DNA of 64,000 nt from an uncultured Mollicutes bacterium (GTDB lineage: Bacteria > Bacillota_I > Bacilli_A > RFN20 > CAG-826): NCBI GenBank assembly GCA_900539595.1, contig UQCQ01000002.1:1-64000 (forward strand), read 5' to 3'. The translations under genes were made by a program, and so were the position numbers. Shown here piece after piece: positions 7,329-15,456 of the stretch (its first letter is position 1; each line of letters opens with the position of its first letter). The notes beneath the pieces were generated by a model that worked only from the letters and a program-made list of their open reading frames with translations, searched no databases and was not told where the DNA came from.

Positions 7329-10190
7329 TCAATCGTTGATACCGATGAAGATTGCCTCTTCCGGCTCACCGCTCCGTTTCTTTTTCATCAATTGTCCGCC
7401 CTGCTTCTTTTTATGAGAGAATTTCGGCAAATGGACCTTCGAATTCCAAGTCGCAAAACGAATGGAAATCGGAGCGAGGCAAACTAGACCAACAATCGTT
7501 CCAAAAGCGATTCCTAAAATCGCGCAAAGATAAACCGGAGCGTAGGCAACTGGGCCAATCGCAAAGCCTACCAAAGCCAAATATTCGGCTAAAATGGCAT
7601 AAACAAAGACATTGCCAGCTTCATAGGAGGTAGAGCGATTCAAGCGTTCAGAACGAGAAGCGAGGGTTCCTTTTTCTTTTTCGCGGTCTTCTTTGAATAA
7701 TTCTTTTTCGCGGGAAAGGATGAAGAGCATGCCGCAAAGCGACACCACAACCCCAAAAATCATACCTAGCGCAACCATCGGGGAGACCGAGATGCGAGTG
7801 TAAACGAAGAAGCTCCAAGCCATAAACGTTGTGGCAATAGCAACTAAAGATAGGGCTAATCCACGGCTAAAGCGATAACGGGCAATCAAATAGACGGCAC
7901 ACACAGCCAAACCAACGCCAAGTCCGAGGCAGACATCGCCAATATAGGGATTCAACGTTTTAGGAGTAACCGTGTTGAAACTCACGCGAACATAATTTCC
8001 AGAAGCATCTTCTCCACCCACTTCAGCCAAAGCGCTGCTCAAAGAGGACAATTGATCTCCAACTGCATTGGAATATTTCTGTTCTGCCGGATTCCAAGAG
8101 GCAATGGTATAGCTGCCATTCGGATCCAAAACACGATTCAATTTAGCTTCGTAATAGAAATAATAATAATGGATGCCATCCGTTCCTTCTTCCGGGGTTT
8201 CATAGACATCTTTTGGAGTGGAGGACAAGGAGAAAGAAGAAACCATATCCCCAAGAACCACATCATCAATGGTGTATTGATGGAGCAAGTCTCCTTTATC
8301 CGTCGATTTGGCCGTATAGACATCCCCGGCGTTAGCAAACGGAACGACCGTAATTGCATCCTGTTTAGAGGAACGAACTTCTAAGCGAAGAGTCGTGGTT
8401 TCAGAATGATAGGCCGCATCGTTATAGACGTTGCCATCATTGGCAATCCCAAATCCAATGCATCCGCCAATTCCGGCCAAAATCATTAAAGAAGAGACGC
8501 CATAGGCCCAGAATTTACCTTTTTGGAACGATTTTTTCGAATAAGGTCCGAAATACTTTTGCTTCTCATCTTGCATGAGATTGGGAATTTCTTCCTTCTT
8601 TACCCCAAGCATTTTCGGGAAAGATTTTTGCATTCCAGAATCGTTGCAAAGAAGCCATCCGGAAAGCTTCGTTAAGATTAAATTGGCGAAAATTCCAAAG
8701 AAGCCGCCCAGCGTAAGCATAACTCCGCCGGCTCTGCAAACCGATCCGCCCAAAACATAGAGGAAAACGCCGATAACGATGCTAATGATTCCGGCGTCCA
8801 CCATGGGCCAGCTCGAAGCTTTGGAAGCTTCCTGGCAAGCCTTTTTGAGGGTACGGCCTTTATAGAGTTCATTCCGCAAGCGGCTTCCATAGAAAATTGC
8901 CCCGAACAAGGTGGCCATAGACGAAGCAATCAAGGCGACAAGGGCAGCAATATTAAACTGAGCCCCAAAGGCAACGAACGTAGCAAGCGAAGCAAGCCCA
9001 GAAGTCATGACAACCGCCATTTCCTGAAGAGCCAAAACGCGGTGGAACATTCCAAGCAAAGCAAACAGCAACACCATTCCAACCAGAACGGAAATCATGG
9101 TACGTCCCATGGCTGGGGAAATCGACCAATCGCCGAGCCGAATGAGAGGATCAACCGTGGCTTGGGTATCCTCGCTATACATGAAATTCAAACGATATTG
9201 AGTAACATCGCCAGCATTTTGGCAGGCATCTGAATGATATTCATAAGCCGAAGCGTTAAATAGATTTGCCAAATAATTCGCGGCATCTGTGGCACTTTGA
9301 GCTTTCGTCGGATCATAAGTTCCGCTGCTAGTCGCTTCGCTAGAAGGGATCATTTGGAAATAAGGGTGCTCTTTTTCGTCATCCCCATCTTTGTAGTAAA
9401 CGCACTGATCGTCGCTAGCGCTGTGTTCGAAAAGGATTTTAGAGGAAACGTTAGGATCCGCTTTGTTTTCATAGCGGTCTTCATCTCCACGATTCGCCCA
9501 CAAAACGACGTTGCAGTCCTTTCCTTCCGTAACCACAGAACCGGAAGAATCCGTTTCTTCAGCAACCGTGTTCTTTTTGCAGTAATCAAGAAGCGTGTCG
9601 AAAGCGCTCTTATCCTCGTCGTCAATCGGAACGATGACAACGGGAACCTGGAACGAATTCATATTAAGAAGGGTCACTTCCGCTTTCTTTCCATCGAGCA
9701 TCGTTTCCCAAGCATCGTTATGTTCGTAGGCGTTGCTATCTTCGCCGCTAGAAGAATCCCCGGCGGTGTTAGAAGCATCCAATTCATATTTTTGTCCGCT
9801 GAACGAAAGATAATTTTGCAACCGGGTGTATTCTTGACTGTTGTTGAAGGAGGTACGCAAAGAAACGCGAATCGTATCGTATCCTTCGGTAGTCACGTCA
9901 TACTCAGAAATGCCCCAATTATCCAAACGGTCGCGAATCGTATCCGCCATGCGAGAAACGATATAAGTTTCTCCGTCCATTGCGAAATCTAGTTTATCGG
10001 GATCCCCTAGGAACGAATCATAGTTTCCGTTTAACGAGTTTTCGTTAAATTCGCTAGCGCGAAAATAAAGGGTTTTCCCATTGGCATAGGCTAAGTCCAT
10101 GTCCATATGAAGCATCGTTGGGGCGGCAAGGGCTCCGACGCCAACAATAAGGGTCGTGGTCATGGCGACATAAGCGATGAATCGACGCAT
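7329..10190 (-). CDS. secDF: Protein translocase SecDF, divergent single-chain variant
   Basis: Membrane partner of SecYEG that uses ion flux to help pull proteins out. The single 953-residue chain has two repeats, each with one N-terminal transmembrane helix, a large extracytoplasmic domain and five transmembrane helices, as in fused SecD-SecF. The first membrane bundle (about 355-520) and the second (about 745-920) are both visible. The protein is unusual: after the first helix the usual GLDLxGG motif is replaced by MDMDLAYANGKTLYF, and the first periplasmic region carries a Ser/Asp-rich insertion (around 140-160). GGAGG lies 8 nt before the ATG. RecJ follows with a 1-nt gap. Confidence 0.8.
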   Translation of the reverse strand: MRRFIAYVAMTTTLIVGVGALAAPTMLHMDMDLAYANGKTLYFRASEFNENSLNGNYDSFLGDPDKLDFAMDGETYIVSRMADTIRDRLDNWGISEYDVTTEGYDTIRVSLRTSFNNSQEYTRLQNYLSFSGQKYELDASNTAGDSSSGEDSNAYEHNDAWETMLDGKKAEVTLLNMNSFQVPVVIVPIDDEDKSAFDTLLDYCKKNTVAEETDSSGSVVTEGKDCNVVLWANRGDEDRYENKADPNVSSKILFEHSASDDQCVYYKDGDDEKEHPYFQMIPSSEATSSGTYDPTKAQSATDAANYLANLFNASAYEYHSDACQNAGDVTQYRLNFMYSEDTQATVDPLIRLGDWSISPAMGRTMISVLVGMVLLFALLGMFHRVLALQEMAVVMTSGLASLATFVAFGAQFNIAALVALIASSMATLFGAIFYGSRLRNELYKGRTLKKACQEASKASSWPMVDAGIISIVIGVFLYVLGGSVCRAGGVMLTLGGFFGIFANLILTKLSGWLLCNDSGMQKSFPKMLGVKKEEIPNLMQDEKQKYFGPYSKKSFQKGKFWAYGVSSLMILAGIGGCIGFGIANDGNVYNDAAYHSETTTLRLEVRSSKQDAITVVPFANAGDVYTAKSTDKGDLLHQYTIDDVVLGDMVSSFSLSSTPKDVYETPEEGTDGIHYYYFYYEAKLNRVLDPNGSYTIASWNPAEQKYSNAVGDQLSSLSSALAEVGGEDASGNYVRVSFNTVTPKTLNPYIGDVCLGLGVGLAVCAVYLIARYRFSRGLALSLVAIATTFMAWSFFVYTRISVSPMVALGMIFGVVVSLCGMLFILSREKELFKEDREKEKGTLASRSERLNRSTSYEAGNVFVYAILAEYLALVGFAIGPVAYAPVYLCAILGIAFGTIVGLVCLAPISIRFATWNSKVHLPKFSHKKKQGGQLMKKKRSGEPEEAIFIGIND

Positions 10191-10225
10191 ACAAATTCCT
10201 CCAAACAGTGGCAGGCGAGCGGTGA

Positions 10226-10254
10226 TTTATAGATAAATCATGCTATCGCGTTAA
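10226..10254 (-). promoter_or_regulatory. secDF promoter overlapped by an inverted repeat
   Basis: On the minus strand TTAACG (10249-10254), a 17-nt spacer and TATAAA (10226-10231). The -10 sits inside the inverted repeat GATTTAT-AG-ATAAATC (plus strand, 10224-10239), so a protein bound there would block it. The promoter is read directly; the operator role is inferred. Confidence 0.55.
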
Positions 10255-10302
10255 GGATACGCTCAAAGCGTTGCTGAAACAATTAAAAAGAAGCCGTGAA
10301 CT

Positions 10303-11307
10303 CTAAAATAACGTTTTTTGGTGGCGCTTCTTCAAGTGCGCGTAGGCTTTTTCTGTGGCTACGCGTCCACGCGGTGTACGGTTAATGAGCCCAATCATCG
10401 TCAAATAAGGCTCATAAACATCTTCTAAATTTCCAATTTCTTCTCCAATCGAAGAAGCAATGGCTTCTAGACCAACCGGGCCGCCATGAAATCGATCCAT
10501 GATGCAATTTAAATAATGGACGTCCACATCGTCGAGCCCCAAGGAATCGATCTTCAAAGCATCCAAGGAACTTTCCGCCATCGCGGCATCAATAGAAGAA
10601 ACTCCGGCAATGGTGGCAAAGTCACGAACGCGTTTAAAAATTCGATTGGCAATTCGAGGCGTGCCACGGCTGCGGGCTGCAATTAAATGAGCGGCCTCAG
10701 GCTCAATGGGAGTTTTAAAAACACGAGAAGTCCTGAACAAAATCTGTTCCAATTCTTCTTGCGTATAGAAATCAATCTTCAAACTAATGCCGAAACGGCT
10801 TCGTAAGGGGGAAGAAAGATCCCCCGCTCTTGTGGTTGCCCCAACCAAAGTAAAGGGAGGCAGGGGGAGAGACAATACGCGACTCGAGCCCCCTTGGTTT
10901 ACCATAAACGACAAGGTGAAATCTTCCATGGCACCGTAAAGAACTTCTTCCACAACGCGCGGCAAACGATGGATTTCATCAATAAAAAGAACATCTCCGG
11001 GTTCGAGTTCACTTAAAATCGCGGCTAAATCCCCTGTTTTTTCAACGGAAGGTCCATTGACCATCTTCACTTTTCCGCCTAGTTCATTTCCAATCACATA
11101 GGCCATCGTTGTTTTGCCTAAGCCTGGCGGGCCGTATAGCAAAACGTGGTCGAGAGGTTCTTGACGCGCTTTCGCCGCTTGAATAAAAACGGAAAGGTTG
11201 CCCTTCATTTCGCTTTGTCCCACATATTCTTGCAGGGTTTGGGGGCGGAGGGTTAATTCGGAGGATTCGTCTTCCTTTTCTCTTTTAGCATCCAGTAATC
11301 TCGTCAT
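10303..11307 (-). CDS. ruvB: Holliday junction branch-migration helicase RuvB
   Basis: AAA+ motor that drives branch migration of Holliday junctions together with RuvA. At 334 residues it has family length. Walker A is GPPGLGKTTMA (about 60), Walker B is LFIDEIHRL (about 108), sensor 1 is VGATTRAG (about 155), and the C-terminal winged-helix domain ends with NRTPRGRVATEKAY. The start overlaps the ruvA stop by 4 nt (ATGA), with GGAAGG just upstream inside ruvA. It is the last gene of the glycosyltransferase-obgE-39 aa-ruvA-ruvB run. Confidence 0.97.
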   Translation of the reverse strand: MTRLLDAKREKEDESSELTLRPQTLQEYVGQSEMKGNLSVFIQAAKARQEPLDHVLLYGPPGLGKTTMAYVIGNELGGKVKMVNGPSVEKTGDLAAILSELEPGDVLFIDEIHRLPRVVEEVLYGAMEDFTLSFMVNQGGSSRVLSLPLPPFTLVGATTRAGDLSSPLRSRFGISLKIDFYTQEELEQILFRTSRVFKTPIEPEAAHLIAARSRGTPRIANRIFKRVRDFATIAGVSSIDAAMAESSLDALKIDSLGLDDVDVHYLNCIMDRFHGGPVGLEAIASSIGEEIGNLEDVYEPYLTMIGLINRTPRGRVATEKAYAHLKKRHQKTLF

Positions 11308-11879
11308 GACGCCTTCCTTTCTTTGGAAAGAAACCGAAGAGCAGTTTTAAGAGCCACTTCCGTCTTATCCACCCCATCGGGCAATGCATCGATGGCATCT
11401 TCAATCTCTTTGGTTTTAAACCCAAGACTCTTTAAAGCGCCATAAACATCCGGATATCGATTTTCCGCATTTTTCTTAAGTGGTTTTTCCACTAACCTAC
11501 CCTTTAAGTCCAAGATAATTTGTTGAGCCGCTTTGGGTCCAATTCCTGGAAGTCGTTTTAAAAAGGCGGCATTGGAATTCTCAACGGCAGAAAAAAGCTC
11601 GTCTGGCGTCGTTTTTGACAAGGCGCTTAATGCGGTTTTTGGCCCAATCCCCTTGACGGAAACTAGAAGCAAAAACGCATCTTTTTCTTTTTTGCTATCG
11701 AATCCAACCAAATAATGGTCGTCTTGAGTAAGCACTTCATATGTATAGACGAGGCTTTCCTGACCAACGATAAAAATGGCAGGGCGGGGAACGAATACTT
11801 CGTAAGCGATATTCCCCAAATCAATGGCTACGGAACTTTCATTCCGCTCCACAACTTTACCTTTGATGGAATAAATCAT
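11304..11879 (-). CDS. ruvA: Holliday junction DNA-binding protein RuvA
   Basis: RuvA tetramers clamp the four-way junction and recruit RuvB. The 191 residues show the N-terminal OB fold (MIYSIKGKVVERNES), a central helix-hairpin-helix pair (VKGIGPKTALSAL and LPGIGPKAAQQIILDLKGR), and the flexible linker to the RuvB-binding domain III (about 140-191). No Shine-Dalgarno is visible. The ATG comes 3 nt after the stop of the 39-codon gene upstream, so translation is probably coupled to it. The ruvB start overlaps its end. Confidence 0.96.
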   Translation of the reverse strand: MIYSIKGKVVERNESSVAIDLGNIAYEVFVPRPAIFIVGQESLVYTYEVLTQDDHYLVGFDSKKEKDAFLLLVSVKGIGPKTALSALSKTTPDELFSAVENSNAAFLKRLPGIGPKAAQQIILDLKGRLVEKPLKKNAENRYPDVYGALKSLGFKTKEIEDAIDALPDGVDKTEVALKTALRFLSKERKAS

Positions 11880-11882
11880 AAT

Positions 11883-12002
11883 TTAGTGGTACAGCAATAA
11901 AAACCCAATAAGCAAGAAAAGGGAGAGAAGGAAACTTAGGCTTAACAAAGCGCAAGAAAGCCAAATGTCGGGCGATTTTTTCTCCTTTTTTTCCTCATTC
12001 AT
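11883..12002 (-). CDS. Small membrane protein of 39 residues between obgE and ruvA
   Basis: I do not recognise this protein. It starts MNEEKKEKKSPD, a charged cytoplasmic head, followed by one hydrophobic helix (about residues 14-37, Leu/Ser/Phe-rich) and ends in YH. The ATG overlaps the obgE stop by 8 nt (ATGAATGA), and its own stop lies 3 nt before the ruvA ATG. ruvA lacks a Shine-Dalgarno, so this reading frame is well placed to carry ribosomes from obgE to ruvA. The tight junctions and the clean charged-then-hydrophobic composition are the only support. It may matter as a membrane peptide or only as a coupling device. Confidence 0.55.
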   Translation of the reverse strand: MNEEKKEKKSPDIWLSCALLSLSFLLSLFLLIGFLLLYH

Positions 12003-13284
12003 AATATTCGAATTCAAAATCTTGCAAACGTACGGTATCGCCGTTTTTCGCTCCTTTCTTCTTCAGCGCCTCATCTACGCCCAATCGATTGAGATAAGAA
12101 ATCAATTGGCTGACGCCAGCGTCAGTTGTCAAATTAATCAACGCGTATTTCTTGGTAACTTCATCCCCGGTGATGACAAAAACATGTTCGGAAGGACGTA
12201 AAATGGCAAATGGGGCTTCCGGGGCTTCCAAATGGGCGTCATAAACCTTCATGCCACCTTCCTTTTCGTTCTCTACGAGCGATTCAAGTTTAAATTCCGG
12301 TGTCTTCGAGATCATCTCGTAGGTTTTCTTCATCAAAAAGGAAACATTCTCGTCCGTTAACGCAGAAATTCCGATAGATTCAAATCCCAGGAATTCATCA
12401 AAGCGTTTTTTTCTCTCGCTCGCACCATCGTAGTCCATTTTCGTCGCTACAACAATTTGAGGACGTTTTTCTAGACCCGCCCCAAAATCTCGAAGTTCTT
12501 CGTTGATGATTTTATAGGCTTCTACGGGATCTCTTTCTCCATCCATGGAAACCATGTGAATCAAAACGCGGCATCTTTCAATATGTCTTAAGAATTGGAT
12601 CCCAAGCCCCTTTCCTTCGTGGGCGCCTTCAATAAGACCAGGCATATCCGCTAAAACGAATTGAGTATAGCCATCGTCCAAGGTCACAACTCCAAGGTTA
12701 GGAACAAGGGTGGTGAAAGGATAATCCGCCGTTGGCACATTGGCTTTAGAAACAATATTGAGCAAAGTGGATTTTCCCACACTAGGAAAACCAATTAAGC
12801 CGGCATCGGCCAAAAGCTTAAGTTCCAAGACAATTCGCTTGGTAATTCCTGGGAATCCATTTTCGGCAACTCGAGGGATGCGAATACGAGAGGATTTGAA
12901 GGCGGCGTTGCCTCTTCCGCCTCTTCCCCCTTTAGCCACGCATACCGTGTCGTCTTCATGTTTTAAGTCGGCGATAAGCGTCTTACCGTCTTCTTCGTAA
13001 ACAACGGTGCCCACCGGTACCTCGGAGACTACATCAGGGGCTTGATGGCCAAAACGCATGCATTTATCGCCCTTTTCGCCATCCTCCGCCTTTAAAACAC
13101 GAGAATGACGATAAGCCAACAAGGTATTTACATTCTTTTTAGCGATAAGGTATACCGAACCGCCTCGTCCTCCGTTTCCGCCATCGGGCCCTCCCTTGGG
13201 AACATTTTTTTCACGGTGAAAAGAAATGGCGCCATCGCCACCTTTTCCAGAACGAACTTCCACTACTGCGCGATCAATGAGCAT
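11995..13284 (-). CDS. obgE: Ribosome-associated GTPase Obg/CgtA
   Basis: Essential GTPase that acts in late 50S assembly and in stress signalling. The 429 residues have the three Obg parts: a glycine-rich Obg fold (about 1-158, with GKGGDGAISFHREKNVPKGG), the G domain (GFPSVGKSTLLN as P-loop, DMPGLIEGAHEGKGLG as switch II region, and TKMD as G4), and the C-terminal OCT domain (about 355-429). GGAGG lies inside the upstream glycosyltransferase gene; the two genes overlap by 11 nt. The small membrane protein starts within its stop. The pairing with L21/L27 genes nearby is common in bacteria. Confidence 0.97.
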   Translation of the reverse strand: MLIDRAVVEVRSGKGGDGAISFHREKNVPKGGPDGGNGGRGGSVYLIAKKNVNTLLAYRHSRVLKAEDGEKGDKCMRFGHQAPDVVSEVPVGTVVYEEDGKTLIADLKHEDDTVCVAKGGRGGRGNAAFKSSRIRIPRVAENGFPGITKRIVLELKLLADAGLIGFPSVGKSTLLNIVSKANVPTADYPFTTLVPNLGVVTLDDGYTQFVLADMPGLIEGAHEGKGLGIQFLRHIERCRVLIHMVSMDGERDPVEAYKIINEELRDFGAGLEKRPQIVVATKMDYDGASERKKRFDEFLGFESIGISALTDENVSFLMKKTYEMISKTPEFKLESLVENEKEGGMKVYDAHLEAPEAPFAILRPSEHVFVITGDEVTKKYALINLTTDAGVSQLISYLNRLGVDEALKKKGAKNGDTVRLQDFEFEYYE

Positions 13285-14035
13285 AACGACCTCCGAGTTC
13301 TTCTTTTTCTTCTTTGCTGAGAAGATAAGTTTTTTTGTTTTTCTTAATTTGCTTCAAGTCTTGATAAAAAGAGATAAAGACTGATTTTTTAGATATGGTG
13401 CTATCGGGATCATCCTTCCATTTGCAGCCAATCTCCTTACATCGGAATCCGTTTAGCGTCAGGAAATACAGATATTCCAAATCAAACGAAAATCCATTGA
13501 ATTTTTGATGGCGGACCATGACTTTTGCCACGCTTGTCCGGTACGCTTTAAACCCACATTGAGTATCTTTAAAAGGCATATGGAGCTTCATTTTGATTAT
13601 GATTCTGCCAAGCCAGTGGGCTAAACGGCGGCGAAAGGGCTGACGCTGCACATAAACCGAATCGGGCATATCGCGGCTAGCGAGGATGCAGTCATATTGA
13701 GGGAGTAGGGGCAAAAAGCGATTCAACACTTCCAAGTCGGTTGCCATATCCGCATCCATAAAAAGCACGAAATCGGATTGCGCTTCTTTGATTCCTTCTT
13801 TGATCCCCGCGCCTTTACCTCCGGGGATCACATTTTTTAGGACGCGAACCTGAAGGGGAAGTTCTTTTTTTGCTTCCTCTAAAAGATTCATTTCTTCCTC
13901 GCTACACCCGTTAGGACAAATTAAAACGTCATAAGCAATCGGTTGCTTGTCCAAAAAAGGCAAAACCATTTCTTTCAAATGACGAATCAGTTTTTCGCCT
14001 TGGTTTTTTTCCGGAAAAAGAAAAGAAATCTTCAT
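13274..14035 (-). CDS. Family 2 glycosyltransferase (dolichyl-phosphate-sugar type)
   Basis: A GT-A fold enzyme that transfers a sugar from a nucleotide donor, probably to a lipid-phosphate carrier. Visible features are the N-terminal nucleotide-binding strand (ISFLFPEKNQGEKL), VLICPNGCSEE, the acidic metal motif FMDADMATDLE (about residue 90), and a helix with KDTQCGFKAY typical of the ALG5/DPM1-like branch. At 253 residues with no transmembrane helix it is a soluble or peripheral enzyme. It begins the operon with obgE and ruvAB. The start has no Shine-Dalgarno; an extended -10 lies 7 nt upstream, so the message is probably leaderless. Donor and acceptor cannot be read from sequence. Confidence 0.8.
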   Translation of the reverse strand: MKISFLFPEKNQGEKLIRHLKEMVLPFLDKQPIAYDVLICPNGCSEEEMNLLEEAKKELPLQVRVLKNVIPGGKGAGIKEGIKEAQSDFVLFMDADMATDLEVLNRFLPLLPQYDCILASRDMPDSVYVQRQPFRRRLAHWLGRIIIKMKLHMPFKDTQCGFKAYRTSVAKVMVRHQKFNGFSFDLEYLYFLTLNGFRCKEIGCKWKDDPDSTISKKSVFISFYQDLKQIKKNKKTYLLSKEEKEELGGRYAH

Positions 14036-14042
14036 AAGGTTT

Positions 14043-14051
14043 ATTATCGCA
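14043..14051 (-). promoter_or_regulatory. Extended -10 for a leaderless glycosyltransferase-obgE-ruvAB transcript
   Basis: On the minus strand TGC-GATAAT, with GATAAT at 14043-14048. Only 7 nt separate it from the ATG at 14035, so transcription should start at or near the first codon. No Shine-Dalgarno is present. Confidence 0.5.
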
Positions 14052-14080
14052 TAAAATAACGCTTAGCGTATCCCCCTCAC

Positions 14081-14106
14081 AAAAAAAGGGCGTCTTTATG
14101 ACGCCC
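14081..14106 (-). terminator. Rho-independent terminator after rpmA
   Basis: On the minus strand GGGCGTC-ATAAA-GACGCCC followed by seven T. The seven-base-pair stem (14088-14094 with 14100-14106) is perfect. It ends the rplU-prp-rpmA unit. Confidence 0.9.
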
Positions 14107-14125
14107 AGTTGATCAACAATCGAAA

Positions 14126-14416
14126 TTATTCGGCAACAACGGGATAAACGCTGACGCGCTTTCCGCATTTCCCGACTCTTTCGAACTTCACCTTGCCAGC
14201 GATGCAAGCGTTCAACGTGTCGTCGCCACCTTTGATGACGTTTTTGCCCGGCATGATCTTCGTGCCGCGCTGACGATAAAGAATCGAACCAGCGGTGACG
14301 ATTTGTCCATCGCCAACCTTAGCGCCAAGACGGCGACCAGCGGAATCACGGCCGTTTTTGGTCGAACCAACGCCTTTTTTGGAAGCGAAGAGTTGTAAAT
14401 CAAGAACGAATTTCAT
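14126..14416 (-). CDS. rpmA: 50S ribosomal protein L27, with Prp-cleaved N-terminal extension
   Basis: L27 reaches into the peptidyl transferase centre. The 96 residues contain the family core (ASKKGVGSTKNGRDSAGRRLG, IVTAGSILYRQRGTKI). The N-terminus MKFVLDLQLFA is the Bacillota-type extension that must be removed by the Prp protease before the ribosome is active; the cleavage motif here is LQLFA-SKKG rather than the more usual LQFFA. The gene has a good Shine-Dalgarno (AAAGGAAG) and follows prp in the usual rplU-prp-rpmA order. Confidence 0.97.
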   Translation of the reverse strand: MKFVLDLQLFASKKGVGSTKNGRDSAGRRLGAKVGDGQIVTAGSILYRQRGTKIMPGKNVIKGGDDTLNACIAGKVKFERVGKCGKRVSVYPVVAE

Positions 14417-14421
14417 GATGG

Positions 14422-14730
14422 TTACTTCCTTTCTTTAATGTTAATAGTTCCCACATAGGAAACCTCAATGGTTTTCAATTGGATGATCATCGTTTCCAAA
14501 ACCGTTTGATCGTGTTCGGAAATCGATCCGGGAATTTCGCATTTGACGTATCCCGATTCCAACTCAATCGAATAGGAATCCGAATCTTCTAATGCATTCA
14601 TAGCGCCGGTGCAAATCGCGCTGACGGCCGCGCAAACCAAGTCCTGTCCATAAGGTGCCGTATTCGCGTGCCCCTTAACGAGAATCTTGGAAATGCCCTT
14701 CCCGCGATAATCAATCTCAACCTTCACCAT
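14422..14730 (-). CDS. prp: Ribosomal-processing cysteine protease Prp
   Basis: Prp removes the N-terminal extension of L27. The 102-residue protein has both catalytic elements: the His in VKGHANTAPYGQD (about 20) and the Cys in LVCAAVSAICTGAMNAL (about 33). The gene sits between rplU and rpmA, its constant place in Bacillota. AAGGAGG precedes the ATG. Its presence agrees with the extended L27 encoded next to it. Confidence 0.95.
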   Translation of the reverse strand: MVKVEIDYRGKGISKILVKGHANTAPYGQDLVCAAVSAICTGAMNALEDSDSYSIELESGYVKCEIPGSISEHDQTVLETMIIQLKTIEVSYVGTINIKERK

Positions 14731-14742
14731 GCCACCGCCTCC

Positions 14743-15051
14743 TTAGGCGTTGATGGCTTTGATGACGAGGCAGGTATAAGGCTGACGATGGCCAATGGTC
14801 TTGCGCTCATTCGCTTTCGCCTTGTACTTGTAAACACGGATTTTCTTGCCAAGGCCTTGTTTTTCGACCTTGCAATCAACGGAAGCGCCTTCCACATAGG
14901 GAGCGCCAACTTTCGTGCTTTCGCCACCAACGAAAAGAACTTTGTCGATCGAAACGTCTTGACCAGCTTCCACGTTGAGCTTTTCAACGTAGATCTTGTC
15001 ACCGACTTCGACTTTGACTTGCTTTCCGCCAGTTTCAATAATTGCGTACAT
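14743..15051 (-). CDS. rplU: 50S ribosomal protein L21
   Basis: Structural protein of the large subunit that contacts 23S rRNA and L20. The 102 residues run from MYAIIETGGKQVKVEVGD to the family signature KIRVYKYKAKANERKTIGHRQPYT. The gene is preceded by AAGGAGG and by a conserved L21 leader, and is the first gene of rplU-prp-rpmA. The leader suggests autogenous or translation-linked control. Confidence 0.97.
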   Translation of the reverse strand: MYAIIETGGKQVKVEVGDKIYVEKLNVEAGQDVSIDKVLFVGGESTKVGAPYVEGASVDCKVEKQGLGKKIRVYKYKAKANERKTIGHRQPYTCLVIKAINA

Positions 15052-15055
15052 ATTT

Positions 15056-15150
15056 CCTCCTTGCTGCTTTTTCTAGACTCGCTATGGAGGTACCGAGTGG
15101 TTTAGAAACCTCTTCTATGCGGTTGCGCGCTCAAAAGCAAAGCGGACAAC
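15056..15150 (-). ncRNA. Ribosomal protein L21 leader RNA
   Basis: The 5' untranslated region of rplU contains the leader arrangement I know from Bacillota rplU genes: minus-strand AACCGCATAGAAGAGGTTTC, then AAACCACTCGGTACCTCC and ATAGCGAGT, which pair as short helices (GAGGT with ACCTC, ACTCG with CGAGT). Recognition is by eye; a covariance search with the L21-leader family would settle it. The presumed role is feedback control of L21 synthesis. Confidence 0.7.
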
Positions 15151-15156
15151 GCGATG

Positions 15157-15184
15157 ATTATACGCATGTATCACGCGAAATCAA
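15157..15184 (-). promoter_or_regulatory. rplU operon promoter
   Basis: On the minus strand TTGATT (15179-15184), a 16-nt spacer and a perfect TATAAT (15157-15162). It lies just upstream of the L21 leader. Confidence 0.75.
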
Positions 15185-15193
15185 AGCGTTTTG

Positions 15194-15379
15194 TCACATT
15201 TTCCATTCGAATTTGTAGCCGCCCGGCGTTGTGACGTTTGCTGATTGGCTTTTGAACAGCTTATAGGCGGCAATGGAGAGAATAACAATCGTGAAAACCA
15301 AAACAACGGTTCCCAAGGTCAAAGCCTCTCCAGGCCGAATTTGCCGACATTCGTCTTTACTTAAAGGTTGCAATTCCAT
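15194..15379 (-). CDS. Small peptide, 61 residues, leader-like head plus one membrane helix
   Basis: I cannot assign a function. The start at 15379 (MELQPLSKDECRQIRPGEAL) has AGGAGG 8 nt upstream, so translation is well supported; an upstream TTG is not needed. The first 18 residues are charged and resemble the leader of small secreted peptides (LSKDECRQIRPG), then comes one hydrophobic helix (about 20-40) and a short tail with TTPGGYKFEWKM. It stands alone between valS and the rplU promoter. No modification enzyme or peptide exporter is nearby. It could be a small membrane protein or a bacteriocin-like peptide; both are guesses. Confidence 0.65.
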   Translation of the reverse strand: MELQPLSKDECRQIRPGEALTLGTVVLVFTIVILSIAAYKLFKSQSANVTTPGGYKFEWKM

Positions 15380-15456
15380 AATCAAATCCTCCTAAATAAC
15401 TTAGAACGATTTTTCTGGAATTTTTTTGCTAATTTTTTTCGATAAAAACAATTTCA

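Noticed and set aside
9297..9992. A 231-codon plus-strand frame opposite secDF
   Set aside because: It is a shadow of the SecDF outer domain with no Shine-Dalgarno or motif.
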